Source: JBFMDN01 sp040753915 (lineage in GTDB: Bacteria; Desulfobacterota; Desulfomonilia; Desulfomonilales; Desulfomonilaceae). Taken from it: a stretch of 33,415 nt of DNA. This document shows positions 16,096 through 22,530 of the stretch, one piece after another; position 1 is the first letter of the stretch, and every line of letters begins with the position of its first letter. The stretch lies in contig JBFMDN010000063.1 in NCBI GenBank assembly GCA_040753915.1, forward strand, positions 1-33,415, read 5' to 3'. The notes below the pieces were generated by a model. It was given only the letters and a program-made list of their open reading frames with translations. It was not told where the DNA came from and searched no databases. A program made the translations under genes and the position numbers.

Positions 16096-17262
16096 ATGGA
16101 CTTCAAGTTGACCGACGAACAACGACTCATACGTAAGGCAGCGAGAGACTTCTCGACCAAGGAGTTGGCTCCGAACGCCCGGGAATGGGAGGAAACCCAC
16201 ACGTTTTCTCGTCAGGTGTTCGATAAGATGGGCAGGCTTGATTTTACAGGCCTGTACGTACCCGAAGAATACGACGGGACCGGGGTGGGAAGACTGACCG
16301 CGGCCATAATCTTCGAAGAAATCTCCAAGGGGTGCTTTGCCACTGCAGTGTACCTTTCCGTTCACAATATGGTGGCCCACCTAATTTACCATTTTGGCAA
16401 CGAAGAACAACGGGAGCGTTGGGCAAAGCCATTGGCACGGGGCGAGAAGCTCGGAGCGTACTCGCTGACCGAAGGAGAGGCTGGCTCGGATGCTGCAGCC
16501 CTTAGCTGTAGGGCGGTCAAGACGGACGGCGGATACGTGGTCAATGGAACGAAGCTCTACGTCACAAGCGGCGGAGTGGCCGACATTTACGCGGTTATGG
16601 TCCGAACAGATGAGGCACAGAAGCAGAGGGGCATAAGCGCGCTGGTCGTAGAGAAGGGGACGCCAGGTTTTACCTTTGGGCCGCATGAGCCGAAGATGGG
16701 CCTGAATGCGTCTCCGACCACGGAATTGAATTTCAAGGATTGTTTTGTGCCGGAGGAGAATCTCTTGGGCGAGGAAGGGCGCGGGTTCAACATGGCCCTG
16801 ACCGCGCTCAACGGCGGAAGAGTGAGCATCGGCGCCTGTGCTACGGGATTGGCTCAGCAAGCCCTCGACTACGCGCTCGGCTACGCGCAGAAGAGACAGC
16901 AGTTCGGACGCTCGATCCTCACTTTTCAGGGGATTCAGTTCCTCGTCGCTGATCTTGCCACGGAAATCGAGGCTGCGCGCCTTTTGGTTTACCGCGCGGC
17001 TTCATTAATGGATATGGGGGAGCCCTGTGTCCTGGAAGCTGCCATGGGCAAACGATATGCAACGGACGTGGCCATGCATGTGACAACCGAAGCTGTGCAG
17101 ATCCTCGGAGGATATGGATATATGAAATCCTATCCGGTGGAAATGTACATGCGATTCGCCAAAGTTGCGCAGATTTTCGAGGGAACGAACCAGATTCAGC
17201 GCGTCGTGATCGCGAGGGAATTGTCCAAGTATAAAGGGGGCAAGAGGCCTGATTCCTACTGA
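16096..17262 (+). CDS. Acyl-CoA dehydrogenase
   Basis: A 388-aa FAD enzyme that forms the alpha,beta double bond of an acyl-CoA, passing electrons to an electron-transfer flavoprotein. All family blocks are present: N-terminal helical domain (MDFKLTDEQRLIRKAARDF), GAYSLTEGEAGSDAAAL for FAD/substrate binding, the central beta-domain, RQQFGRSILTFQGIQF, ILGGYGYMKSYPVEMYMRFA and the catalytic base Glu362 in FEGTNQIQR, the position used by short- and medium-chain enzymes. The usual RDAK before this site reads RFAK. ATG 16096 has GGGAG eight bases upstream and gives the standard N terminus. Chain length preference cannot be read; a butyryl- or branched-chain substrate is plausible. ETF genes are not in the window. 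Confidence 0.95.
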   Translation: MDFKLTDEQRLIRKAARDFSTKELAPNAREWEETHTFSRQVFDKMGRLDFTGLYVPEEYDGTGVGRLTAAIIFEEISKGCFATAVYLSVHNMVAHLIYHFGNEEQRERWAKPLARGEKLGAYSLTEGEAGSDAAALSCRAVKTDGGYVVNGTKLYVTSGGVADIYAVMVRTDEAQKQRGISALVVEKGTPGFTFGPHEPKMGLNASPTTELNFKDCFVPEENLLGEEGRGFNMALTALNGGRVSIGACATGLAQQALDYALGYAQKRQQFGRSILTFQGIQFLVADLATEIEAARLLVYRAASLMDMGEPCVLEAAMGKRYATDVAMHVTTEAVQILGGYGYMKSYPVEMYMRFAKVAQIFEGTNQIQRVVIARELSKYKGGKRPDSY

Positions 17263-17292
17263 CAGGTCCCAGCTCCTTCTCACGGGACAAAC

Positions 17293-17320
17293 CCGAGCAG
17301 TGCAGGTACGTGCTGCTCGG
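17293..17320 (+). other. 8-bp hairpin after the acyl-CoA dehydrogenase
   Basis: ccgagcag (17293-17300) pairs with ctgctcgg (17313-17320) across 12 bases. Only a short T-run (gatttt) follows, so it is at best a weak terminator or processing hairpin between the dehydrogenase and the XRE-cupin gene. Confidence 0.4.
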
Positions 17321-17407
17321 CATCGATTTTGCATCAGCCCTTATCCCGCCAGCGCATCTCGTGGAACGTCGTAGGTAAGCTTTCCACGGAGGACAGGAGT
17401 AAGGAAT

Positions 17408-17950
17408 ATGGCCAAGCAGCCTGTGAAAACCGAGAGCCTCGGGGACAAGATTCACAAGATGAGGAAGAAGCTCAAAATGGATCTGGACGAGGTGGCCCAA
17501 AAGGCCGGATGCTCTCCGGAGCAGCTAAAACAGATAGAGGAAGGGAAGGCTTCCCCGCCGGTCGGAATGTTGATCCAGATCTCCCGGGCTCTTTCCGTGG
17601 ATTCCGCTTCCTTGTTGGCGGACGAGAGGAAGGCAGAACGACACAGATCGTATCGCAAGAGGACGCAGGCATACGCGTATGAAAGTCTCACCCCGGACGC
17701 GCAGGACAAGCACATTTGGGCTTATCTCGTTACCCTCGAACCCAAGAAGGCCCACGAAATGGTAGAGTACCAGCACGAGGGGGAAGAATTTGTTTACGTC
17801 TTGGATGGACGGGTAGAGATTCAAGTGGGAGCAGAAACCCACACGATCAAGAAAGGCGGGCACCTCCATTTCAACTCAGGGCTCAAGCACAATTTGCAGA
17901 ACCTGAGCTCCAAACCGTCGAAGTTGCTCGTAGTAGTGTACACCCCCTAG
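17408..17950 (+). CDS. XRE-family regulator with C-terminal cupin domain
   Basis: 180 aa. Residues 10-70 form a helix-turn-helix of the XRE/Cro type (GDKIHKMRKKLKMDLDEVAQ, AGCSPEQLKQIEEG). Residues 105-180 form a small cupin barrel (YQHEGEEFVYVLDGRVEIQV, HTIKKGGHLHFNSGLKHNL) with the His and Glu residues typical of a ligand or metal site. Such proteins are one-component regulators that sense a small molecule and often control a neighbouring pathway. Here the acyl-CoA dehydrogenase (145 bp upstream) and the SDR downstream are candidate targets, by position only. The start has an AGGAG/AAGGAA ribosome site. Confidence 0.92.
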   Translation: MAKQPVKTESLGDKIHKMRKKLKMDLDEVAQKAGCSPEQLKQIEEGKASPPVGMLIQISRALSVDSASLLADERKAERHRSYRKRTQAYAYESLTPDAQDKHIWAYLVTLEPKKAHEMVEYQHEGEEFVYVLDGRVEIQVGAETHTIKKGGHLHFNSGLKHNLQNLSSKPSKLLVVVYTP

Positions 17951-17952
17951 GC

Positions 17953-17978
17953 GGGTGTTGGGAAACACTCTTTGCTTT
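17953..17978 (+). terminator. Weak intrinsic terminator after the XRE-cupin gene
   Basis: A stem of about 7 bp (17953-17959 with 17964-17970, including one G-T pair; loop ggga) lies directly after the stop codon and is followed by a T-rich run (tttgctttt). Confidence 0.35.
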
Positions 17979-18007
17979 TGGAAAGGGGATCCGGATGCTG
18001 CAAGGAA

Positions 18008-18208
18008 CTAATTGGCAAAAAAATAGTAATGACAGCACCTTAGAAAATAAATATCGGGATTTGAAAATTTCGGAACCTTTCTTGCAAGGTCTTTGTCACA
18101 GGTAGTAGGGGTTATGTGACAGACGATTTCACCATCTCGATCATAGACCGCATCCTGGCAGCCCGTGCGGTGAGATGCGTGAAGTCGAAGCAACGCACGA
18201 TAACCCAT
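18008..18208 (-). CDS. Possible small protein (66 aa) with strong ribosome site
   Basis: On the minus strand a perfect AAAGGAGG (18223-18216) stands seven bases before ATG 18208 and opens a 66-residue frame (MGYRALLRLHASHRTG...YYFFAN) with five cysteines. It fills most of an otherwise gene-free 370-bp gap. The frame runs further upstream, but only this ATG has correct spacing. The product is not recognised. Against it: no clear promoter, and the 3' end is AT-rich. The frame overlaps nothing else. The terminator hairpin at 18227-18256 (plus strand) lies just upstream of its ribosome site. Confidence 0.4.
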   Translation of the reverse strand: MGYRALLRLHASHRTGCQDAVYDRDGEIVCHITPTTCDKDLARKVPKFSNPDIYFLRCCHYYFFAN

Positions 18209-18226
18209 ATCCATACCTCCTTTCAC

Positions 18227-18256
18227 GCCCCGAGCCCCTCTCGGGGCTTTTTTTTT
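18227..18256 (+). terminator. Strong intrinsic terminator
   Basis: gccccgag (18227-18234) pairs with ctcggggc (18240-18247), loop cccct, followed by nine T. It lies 64 bp before the FabG-like start and 276 bp after the XRE-cupin stop, so it either ends a non-coding transcript or acts as a leader terminator for the SDR gene. Confidence 0.8.
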
Positions 18257-18320
18257 GTGCTGCCGTCTGGTAAACTCACTCCTCTTCATGCTCAGGATTA
18301 CGATCGTGGGAGGACGCGAC

Positions 18321-19073
18321 ATGAGATTGGCCGGAAGAGCTGCGGTTGTTACCGGCAGCAGCAGAGGAGTGGGGCGGAGCGTAGCTCTGGCCTATGCTGC
18401 TGAAGGCGCGGATGTGCTTGTGAACTACTCTGCCAGCGAAGGCCCTGCCCTGGAGCTGGTGGAAGAGATTAAGCGCCTGGGGCGCAAATCGGTTGCGGTT
18501 CGAGCGGACGTGGCTTCTAAAGCAGAGGTCGAGAACATGATGGCCACGGCCAAAGAGGCATTTGGCCGCCTGGACATCGTTGTCAACAACGCGGGCTTTA
18601 CTCGACCTGCCATGATTCACAAGATGACGGAAAGTGAATGGGATGCTGTGGTCGACGCGCACCTCAAAGGCCCGTTTCTGTGCGTGCAGGCTGCATTCCC
18701 CTATTTCAAGGAGCAGAACTACGGGAAGGTCATCAATGTGAGCTCGGTTGCTGGATTGGTGGGCACCGTCGGGCAGGTCAACTATTCTGCAGCGAAGGGT
18801 GGAATCCTGAGCTTCACCAAGAGCGTAGCTCGCGAGTTTGCGCGTTACAATGTAACCGCGAACGTCATATCTCTGGGAATCGTCGAAACCGACATGACCG
18901 AGAAAATCCGGACGGACGAGAAATTGAAAGAGATCTACATGAATCGGATATTGATGAAGAAATTTGCCTCTCCCGACGATATTACTCCCGCGTTCGTGTT
19001 CCTGGCCTCAAGGGAGTCGGATTACATAACGGGGCAAGTTCTCTGTGTTGACGGGGGCTACGGAATGATTTGA
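18321..19073 (+). CDS. Short-chain dehydrogenase/reductase, FabG-like
   Basis: 250 aa, classical SDR with NAD(P)H-binding TGSSRGVGR (residues 11-19), NNAG (89-92) and the catalytic Ser141/Ser142, Tyr155 and Lys159 (NVSSVAGLVG...NYSAAKGG). It ends in the family's YITGQVLCVDGGYGMI. Overall similarity is to 3-oxoacyl-ACP reductase FabG, reducing 3-oxoacyl thioesters. The position that normally holds the fourth catalytic residue Asn is His114 here (VDAHLKGPF), as seen in some hydroxyacyl-CoA dehydrogenases, so a role on acyl-CoA is possible. ATG 18321 is chosen for the GGGAGGA site six bases upstream. No acyl-carrier or other fab gene is adjacent. Confidence 0.9.
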   Translation: MRLAGRAAVVTGSSRGVGRSVALAYAAEGADVLVNYSASEGPALELVEEIKRLGRKSVAVRADVASKAEVENMMATAKEAFGRLDIVVNNAGFTRPAMIHKMTESEWDAVVDAHLKGPFLCVQAAFPYFKEQNYGKVINVSSVAGLVGTVGQVNYSAAKGGILSFTKSVAREFARYNVTANVISLGIVETDMTEKIRTDEKLKEIYMNRILMKKFASPDDITPAFVFLASRESDYITGQVLCVDGGYGMI

Positions 19074-19164
19074 GTGGCGCTCGGTTCAAGCCTTTCCAGG
19101 TCAATGGGCTCGATGTACGAAAGCGGTCTGGAGGGGAAGGACGGGAAGCGAGTCCAAAAAAAGC

Positions 19165-19193
19165 TTGACTCGCGGCAATGCATTTGATACGTA
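19165..19193 (+). promoter_or_regulatory. Promoter-like element A upstream of the exported-protein pair
   Basis: TTGACT (19165-19170), a 17-base spacer and TACGTA (19188-19193). The core agcttgac-N13-tttgatac (19162-19190) is shared exactly with element B 182 bases downstream. Confidence 0.35.
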
Positions 19194-19346
19194 GGAGACA
19201 CACGGATAAAGTGTTGAATGAACTGAGAGAACCGCAGCCGGGGCCTGGAGGAGGTCCTGGAGGGTTACAGTGTGCACGGGAGCTGAAATGGGATGTGCAA
19301 GACGGCTCCCAGAGGGCAACAGCAGAAATGTCGAGAAAAAAATAGC

Positions 19347-19375
19347 TTGACATTCTGCAGGTGATTTGATACCAC
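19347..19375 (+). promoter_or_regulatory. Promoter-like element B upstream of the exported-protein pair
   Basis: TTGACA (19347-19352), a 17-base spacer and TACCAC (19370-19375). The shared core is at 19344-19372. It is the nearer of the two to the gene at 19475. The -10 is poor, so it could also be an operator duplicate. Confidence 0.45.
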
Positions 19376-19379
19376 AATT

Positions 19380-19421
19380 ACATTCCGGAATATATCGGAT
19401 CGTTGTCCGGGAATGTTTTTT
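19380..19421 (+). terminator. Hairpin plus T-run at the start of the exported-protein transcript
   Basis: acattcc (19380-19386) pairs with ggaatgt (19410-19416), with extra g/c pairs possible inside, followed by tttttt. Transcription from element B would begin almost at the left arm. It may be a terminator of upstream transcription, an attenuator or a 5' stabilising stem. Confidence 0.45.
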
Positions 19422-19474
19422 ACGGGTCTCTCGGGCTGTGTTCGAGAGGAACTGTTGAAAGGAGGATTGAGGGT

Positions 19475-19972
19475 ATGGTTAAACGTTTGCTTCTTTTGAG
19501 CCTTTTGGTTCTCGCCTTGTGCGGTGCTAGCACAGCAGTATCCATGGCCGGAGGGCCGGGTGCTGGGCAGGCTTATATGCCACCGCCTCCGGGACTCCCT
19601 CCCATTTGTGGTCCCGCCAAGACTACCTTTGAATCCAAGAAGGTCGTGATCACTCCGGTGCCTGCTCAACTGCGTAGAGTCCGGGTGGTTGCTCCTTACC
19701 TGGCCGGAGTGGCTTGGCCCCGCACCCCGATTGTGTTCTCGCTCAACCCCCAGACGTATCCCGATTCCATTGGAACTGGTCGGTATGAGTGGCTGGTGCC
19801 AGTGACCGAGATCAAGAACGAGCACTATGACACCTTCCCGGATCCGTGCTGCAAGACCCACAAGGTCCCGCGCTGCGTGTATGTGAAGGCTAACTACGTC
19901 AAATGCCCGCCGGTTTGCGGCCCGGTTCCCATGGCTCCGCCTCCGCCAATGCCGTGCAAGGTGAAGAAGTAG
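19475..19972 (+). CDS. Exported Pro/Cys-rich small protein 1 (165 aa)
   Basis: Not recognised. ATG 19475 has GGAGG nine bases upstream within the leader gaaaggaggattgagggtat. A clear Sec signal peptide (KRLLLLSLLVLALCGASTAV, probable cut near SMAGG) is followed by a mature domain with seven cysteines and many prolines (YMPPPPGLPPICGP, FPDPCCKTHKVPRCV, YVKCPPVCGP, MAPPPPMPCKVKK). The Cys pattern suggests disulfides or metal binding in the periplasm or on the surface. The next gene has the same leader, a similar signal peptide and similar P/C motifs, so the two are probably paralogous and co-transcribed (76 bp apart). Confidence 0.8.
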   Translation: MVKRLLLLSLLVLALCGASTAVSMAGGPGAGQAYMPPPPGLPPICGPAKTTFESKKVVITPVPAQLRRVRVVAPYLAGVAWPRTPIVFSLNPQTYPDSIGTGRYEWLVPVTEIKNEHYDTFPDPCCKTHKVPRCVYVKANYVKCPPVCGPVPMAPPPPMPCKVKK

Positions 19973-20048
19973 GCTGCCAAACGTTTGTGTGAAACAAGGT
20001 TACTAGGGTTACTCAATATAGTGAGTTTGTCGAAAGGAGGATGAGGGT

Positions 20049-20405
20049 ATGGTTAAGAAGCTAGGAATTCTCGGAATCATCCTGGTCGCCGTGACCGCGG
20101 CGGGCATGGTATGGGCCGGGACGAATATGGGTGCGATTCCCGCCCCCACGCCGACGGTGATGCCGGCAGCAGCGCCCCCCGCTTGTGTGGGTCCGGCTTG
20201 TCCGCCACCGGTTATGCCGAAGGTGAAAATGAAACCCAAGCAATTGACCACGTCTATCAATGTCGATGTCAAGTATCCTGCTCCCACCCCACCGCCCCTC
20301 TGTGGCCCAGTGGGTTGCGGTCCCGCTCCGATCCCCGTGGCGGTTCCCATGTGGAGATTCATCGTGCCTTGGCCGCCCTTCGTGTATTACCTGCCTGTTG
20401 ACTAA
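20049..20405 (+). CDS. Exported Pro/Cys-rich small protein 2 (118 aa)
   Basis: Not recognised. It repeats the pattern of the gene before it: leader gaaaggaggatgagggtat, start MVKK, a Sec signal peptide (LGILGIILVAVTAAGMVWAG), then a proline-rich mature part with four cysteines in similar settings (PPACVGPACPPPV, PPPLCGPVGCGP). A hydrophobic aromatic tail follows (RFIVPWPPFVYYLPVD). It lacks the CC and RCV segments of its neighbour, so the two have diverged. It is followed by a good terminator, which closes this two-gene unit. Confidence 0.8.
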   Translation: MVKKLGILGIILVAVTAAGMVWAGTNMGAIPAPTPTVMPAAAPPACVGPACPPPVMPKVKMKPKQLTTSINVDVKYPAPTPPPLCGPVGCGPAPIPVAVPMWRFIVPWPPFVYYLPVD

Positions 20406-20432
20406 CAGCCAGGATGAACAAGATGCGAAAAG

Positions 20433-20455
20433 AGCCCCCATCAGGGGGCTTTTTT
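20433..20455 (+). terminator. Intrinsic terminator after the exported-protein pair
   Basis: agccccc (20433-20439) pairs with gggggct (20444-20450), loop atca, followed by six T. It ends only 22 bases before the hisA start. Confidence 0.8.
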
Positions 20456-20477
20456 ATTCCCCCCAGGTTATCCATCC

Positions 20478-21215
20478 ATGATCATCATTCCCGCTATTGA
20501 TCTCAAAGACGGCAAATGCGTCAGATTGCGACAAGGGAGGATGGACTCGTCCTCCATATTCAACGACGACCCAGCCGGTCAGGCCTCCCACTGGGAGAAC
20601 CTGGGTGCCAGACGTATCCATGTCGTGGACCTGAATGGCTCAATCCATGGGGCGCCCGTTAACCTTGCGCATGTCCAAGCCATCGTCCGAGCCGTACAAG
20701 CTCCTGTCCAGGTTGGGGGCGGCATTCGTAATGCCGACACTATAGCTGCCTATCTGGATGCGGGAGTGGATACGGTCATACTTGGCACTCTCGCAGTTAA
20801 ACATCCCGAGAGCGTGTTGGAATACCTCGCGCGATTTCCCGGTAAAATCGCAGTGGGTATTGACGCGCGCAACGGCCTCGTGGCAGTAGAAGGGTGGACT
20901 GAATCCTCCGGTGTGCGGGCAGGAGATCTCGCTGCGCGCTTCGCAGACGCAGGGCCGACGTGCTATATTTATACGGATATCGAACGGGATGGCATGATGC
21001 AGGGGCCCAATCTGCACGCTACTCGGCAGTTTGCACGTGAAACATCAGTGCCCGTAATCCTTTCCGGCGGGATCTCAAGTTACCAAGACATCGCTGGAGC
21101 CTCATCTCTTGCCCCTGACGGGGTTGTAGGCATAATTATAGGCAGGGCCTTGTATGAAGGGAAGGTTGAGCTCCAAACCGCGTTGAGCATGGTGGCAGGT
21201 AAAGATGCTGGCTAA
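20478..21215 (+). CDS. hisA: ProFAR isomerase (phosphoribosylformimino-AICAR isomerase)
   Basis: A 245-aa TIM barrel catalysing the fourth step of histidine synthesis, an Amadori rearrangement of ProFAR to PRFAR, in the cytoplasm. Catalytic Asp8 (IIIPAIDLKDGKCVRL) and the second Asp, 129 (VGIDARNG), are present. The two half-barrel phosphate sites are also visible (VQVGGGIR and VILSGGIS). The length is standard. Its ribosome site is weak (only cagg). The terminator 22 bases upstream leaves no room for a promoter, so expression would need read-through. It overlaps hisF by 11 bases. Other his genes are not in the window. Confidence 0.95.
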   Translation: MIIIPAIDLKDGKCVRLRQGRMDSSSIFNDDPAGQASHWENLGARRIHVVDLNGSIHGAPVNLAHVQAIVRAVQAPVQVGGGIRNADTIAAYLDAGVDTVILGTLAVKHPESVLEYLARFPGKIAVGIDARNGLVAVEGWTESSGVRAGDLAARFADAGPTCYIYTDIERDGMMQGPNLHATRQFARETSVPVILSGGISSYQDIAGASSLAPDGVVGIIIGRALYEGKVELQTALSMVAGKDAG

Positions 21216-21969
21216 ACGAATTATTCCGTGTTTGGATGTTAAAGACGGGAGAGTCGTCAAAGGGGTCAATTTCGTCAATTTTCGGGACGCAGGAGATCCG
21301 GTCGAAAATGCGCGATATTATGACGAAGAAGGTGCGGACGAGCTCGTTTTTCTCGACATCACCGCGTCTCATGAAAAGCGGAAGATCATTCTTGACGTGG
21401 TAGCCCGCACGGCAGAGGAGGTTTTCATGCCCCTCACCGTGGGGGGAGGGGTGCGAACGACTGCAGACATCAGAGATCTGCTGAATGCCGGGTCCGACAA
21501 GGTCTCTCTGAACACTGCTGCGGTCTTCAATCCTGATATCGTTCGCGAGGCTTCCCGGATGTTCGGGAGCCAGTGTATTGTTGTGGCCATCGACGCCAAG
21601 AAGACGGGCAAGACGCCTTCAGGGTTCGAGATCTCCGTACACGGAGGCCGGACAATGACAGGGATAGATTGCCTCGAATGGGCCAGAAAGGCCGAAGAGC
21701 TTGGCGCGGGAGAGATTCTTCTCACCAGCATGGATGCTGACGGAACCAAGGACGGGTACGATATTCCCATGACCAAGGCCGTGACTGACATCGTCGGGAT
21801 TCCGGTCATCGCATCCGGTGGCGCCGGCGCTGCCGTGCACCTTCGCGATGCAATCCTCCAGGCGAATGCGGACGCGGTTTTGGCTGCATCCATCTTCCAC
21901 TACCGAGAGATTCCCATTCGCACGCTGAAGCAATACCTGTCTTCCGAAGGCATTCCTGTGCGGCCCTGA
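21205..21969 (+). CDS. hisF: Imidazole glycerol phosphate synthase, cyclase subunit
   Basis: A 254-aa TIM barrel. With the glutaminase HisH it converts PRFAR and ammonia to imidazole glycerol phosphate and AICAR. Asp11 (AKRIIPCLDVKDGRVVKG) and Asp130 (VVAIDAKKTG), the acid/base pair, are both present. Phosphate-binding GGGVR, and the late DGTKDGYDIPMTKAV and VIASGGAGA, are also conserved. The start lies inside hisA (11-base overlap), implying translational coupling. hisH must be elsewhere. Confidence 0.96.
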   Translation: MLAKRIIPCLDVKDGRVVKGVNFVNFRDAGDPVENARYYDEEGADELVFLDITASHEKRKIILDVVARTAEEVFMPLTVGGGVRTTADIRDLLNAGSDKVSLNTAAVFNPDIVREASRMFGSQCIVVAIDAKKTGKTPSGFEISVHGGRTMTGIDCLEWARKAEELGAGEILLTSMDADGTKDGYDIPMTKAVTDIVGIPVIASGGAGAAVHLRDAILQANADAVLAASIFHYREIPIRTLKQYLSSEGIPVRP

Positions 21970-22530
21970 AGTGAGGCTTTCAAGAATCCGGGGAAACAGG
22001 GACGCAAGCTTGTTCTTCAGAAGGCCCCGGCGCCCTTAGTGGGGTGTTTCCTAAGTAGGGTCACGCATTTCAGGGTTGTCAACAAGAGGAATAATGGTGA
22101 TCAATGAGTGGTACATGCCCCGAAGGGGCATACCGTTAGTAGCCGTGGGTTTCAACCCACGGAATGAGAAACCGAACAAGCGGGACCCTGAAGGGGGCCC
22201 CCATCGAAATGAACAAGCGCCAAGCCCCATTCATGACGATCACAGTACGAGCCAATGGGAAAGCTCTTGGTTGACCCGTTCAGGGTCGGCTGGTTGTAAT
22301 GCCTCGCCGAACCACAGGCTGAGATCCCGCGTCTCGCGGGACTGCTTAAGGTGCGCTCCTTCAGAGCGCAGGTCCCCCAAATGAGCCGTGGCATAATGTG
22401 CGACTGAATTGAAGAAGACTTGTACTTAGACAGTTCTCTCCCAAGAGATCGGGAGGGGAAGGGATTTTGCCAAGAGAGTGTGGCGGAAGTCTAGCCGACT
22501 TCGCAGCAGTGCCCGACTCCAGACTAACGA
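21970..22530. other. 561-bp gene-free region between hisF and mutS2
   Basis: No credible gene is present. The left 145 bases show nothing clear. The middle, 22115-22370, holds the hairpin cluster listed separately. The last 160 bases are the mutS2 upstream region, where I see no good promoter. Confidence 0.6.
22115..22370 (+). repeat. Cluster of short REP-like hairpins
   Basis: Five clean stem-loops in 256 bases: 22115-22131 (atgcccc/ggggcat, loop gaa); 22143-22162 (ccgtgggt/acccacgg, loop ttca); 22273-22287 (gaccc/gggtc, loop gttca); 22325-22341 (tcccgcg/cgcggga, loop tct); 22352-22370 (tgcgctc/gagcgca, loop cttca). A sixth, imperfect one is near 22182-22201. Most loops contain ttca or its complement tgaa/gaa. 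Such clusters resemble REP elements mobilised by RAYT (IS200-like) transposases; none is encoded here. Confidence 0.6.

Noticed and set aside
19211..19345. A 44-codon frame (GTG start, MLNELREPQPGPG...) between the two promoter-like elements
   Set aside because: The nearest ribosome-like site is about 15 bases away and the sequence is not recognisable; possible, but too weak to call.
22115..22370. CRISPR array
   Set aside because: The hairpins differ in sequence and spacing; there is no repeated unit with regular spacers.
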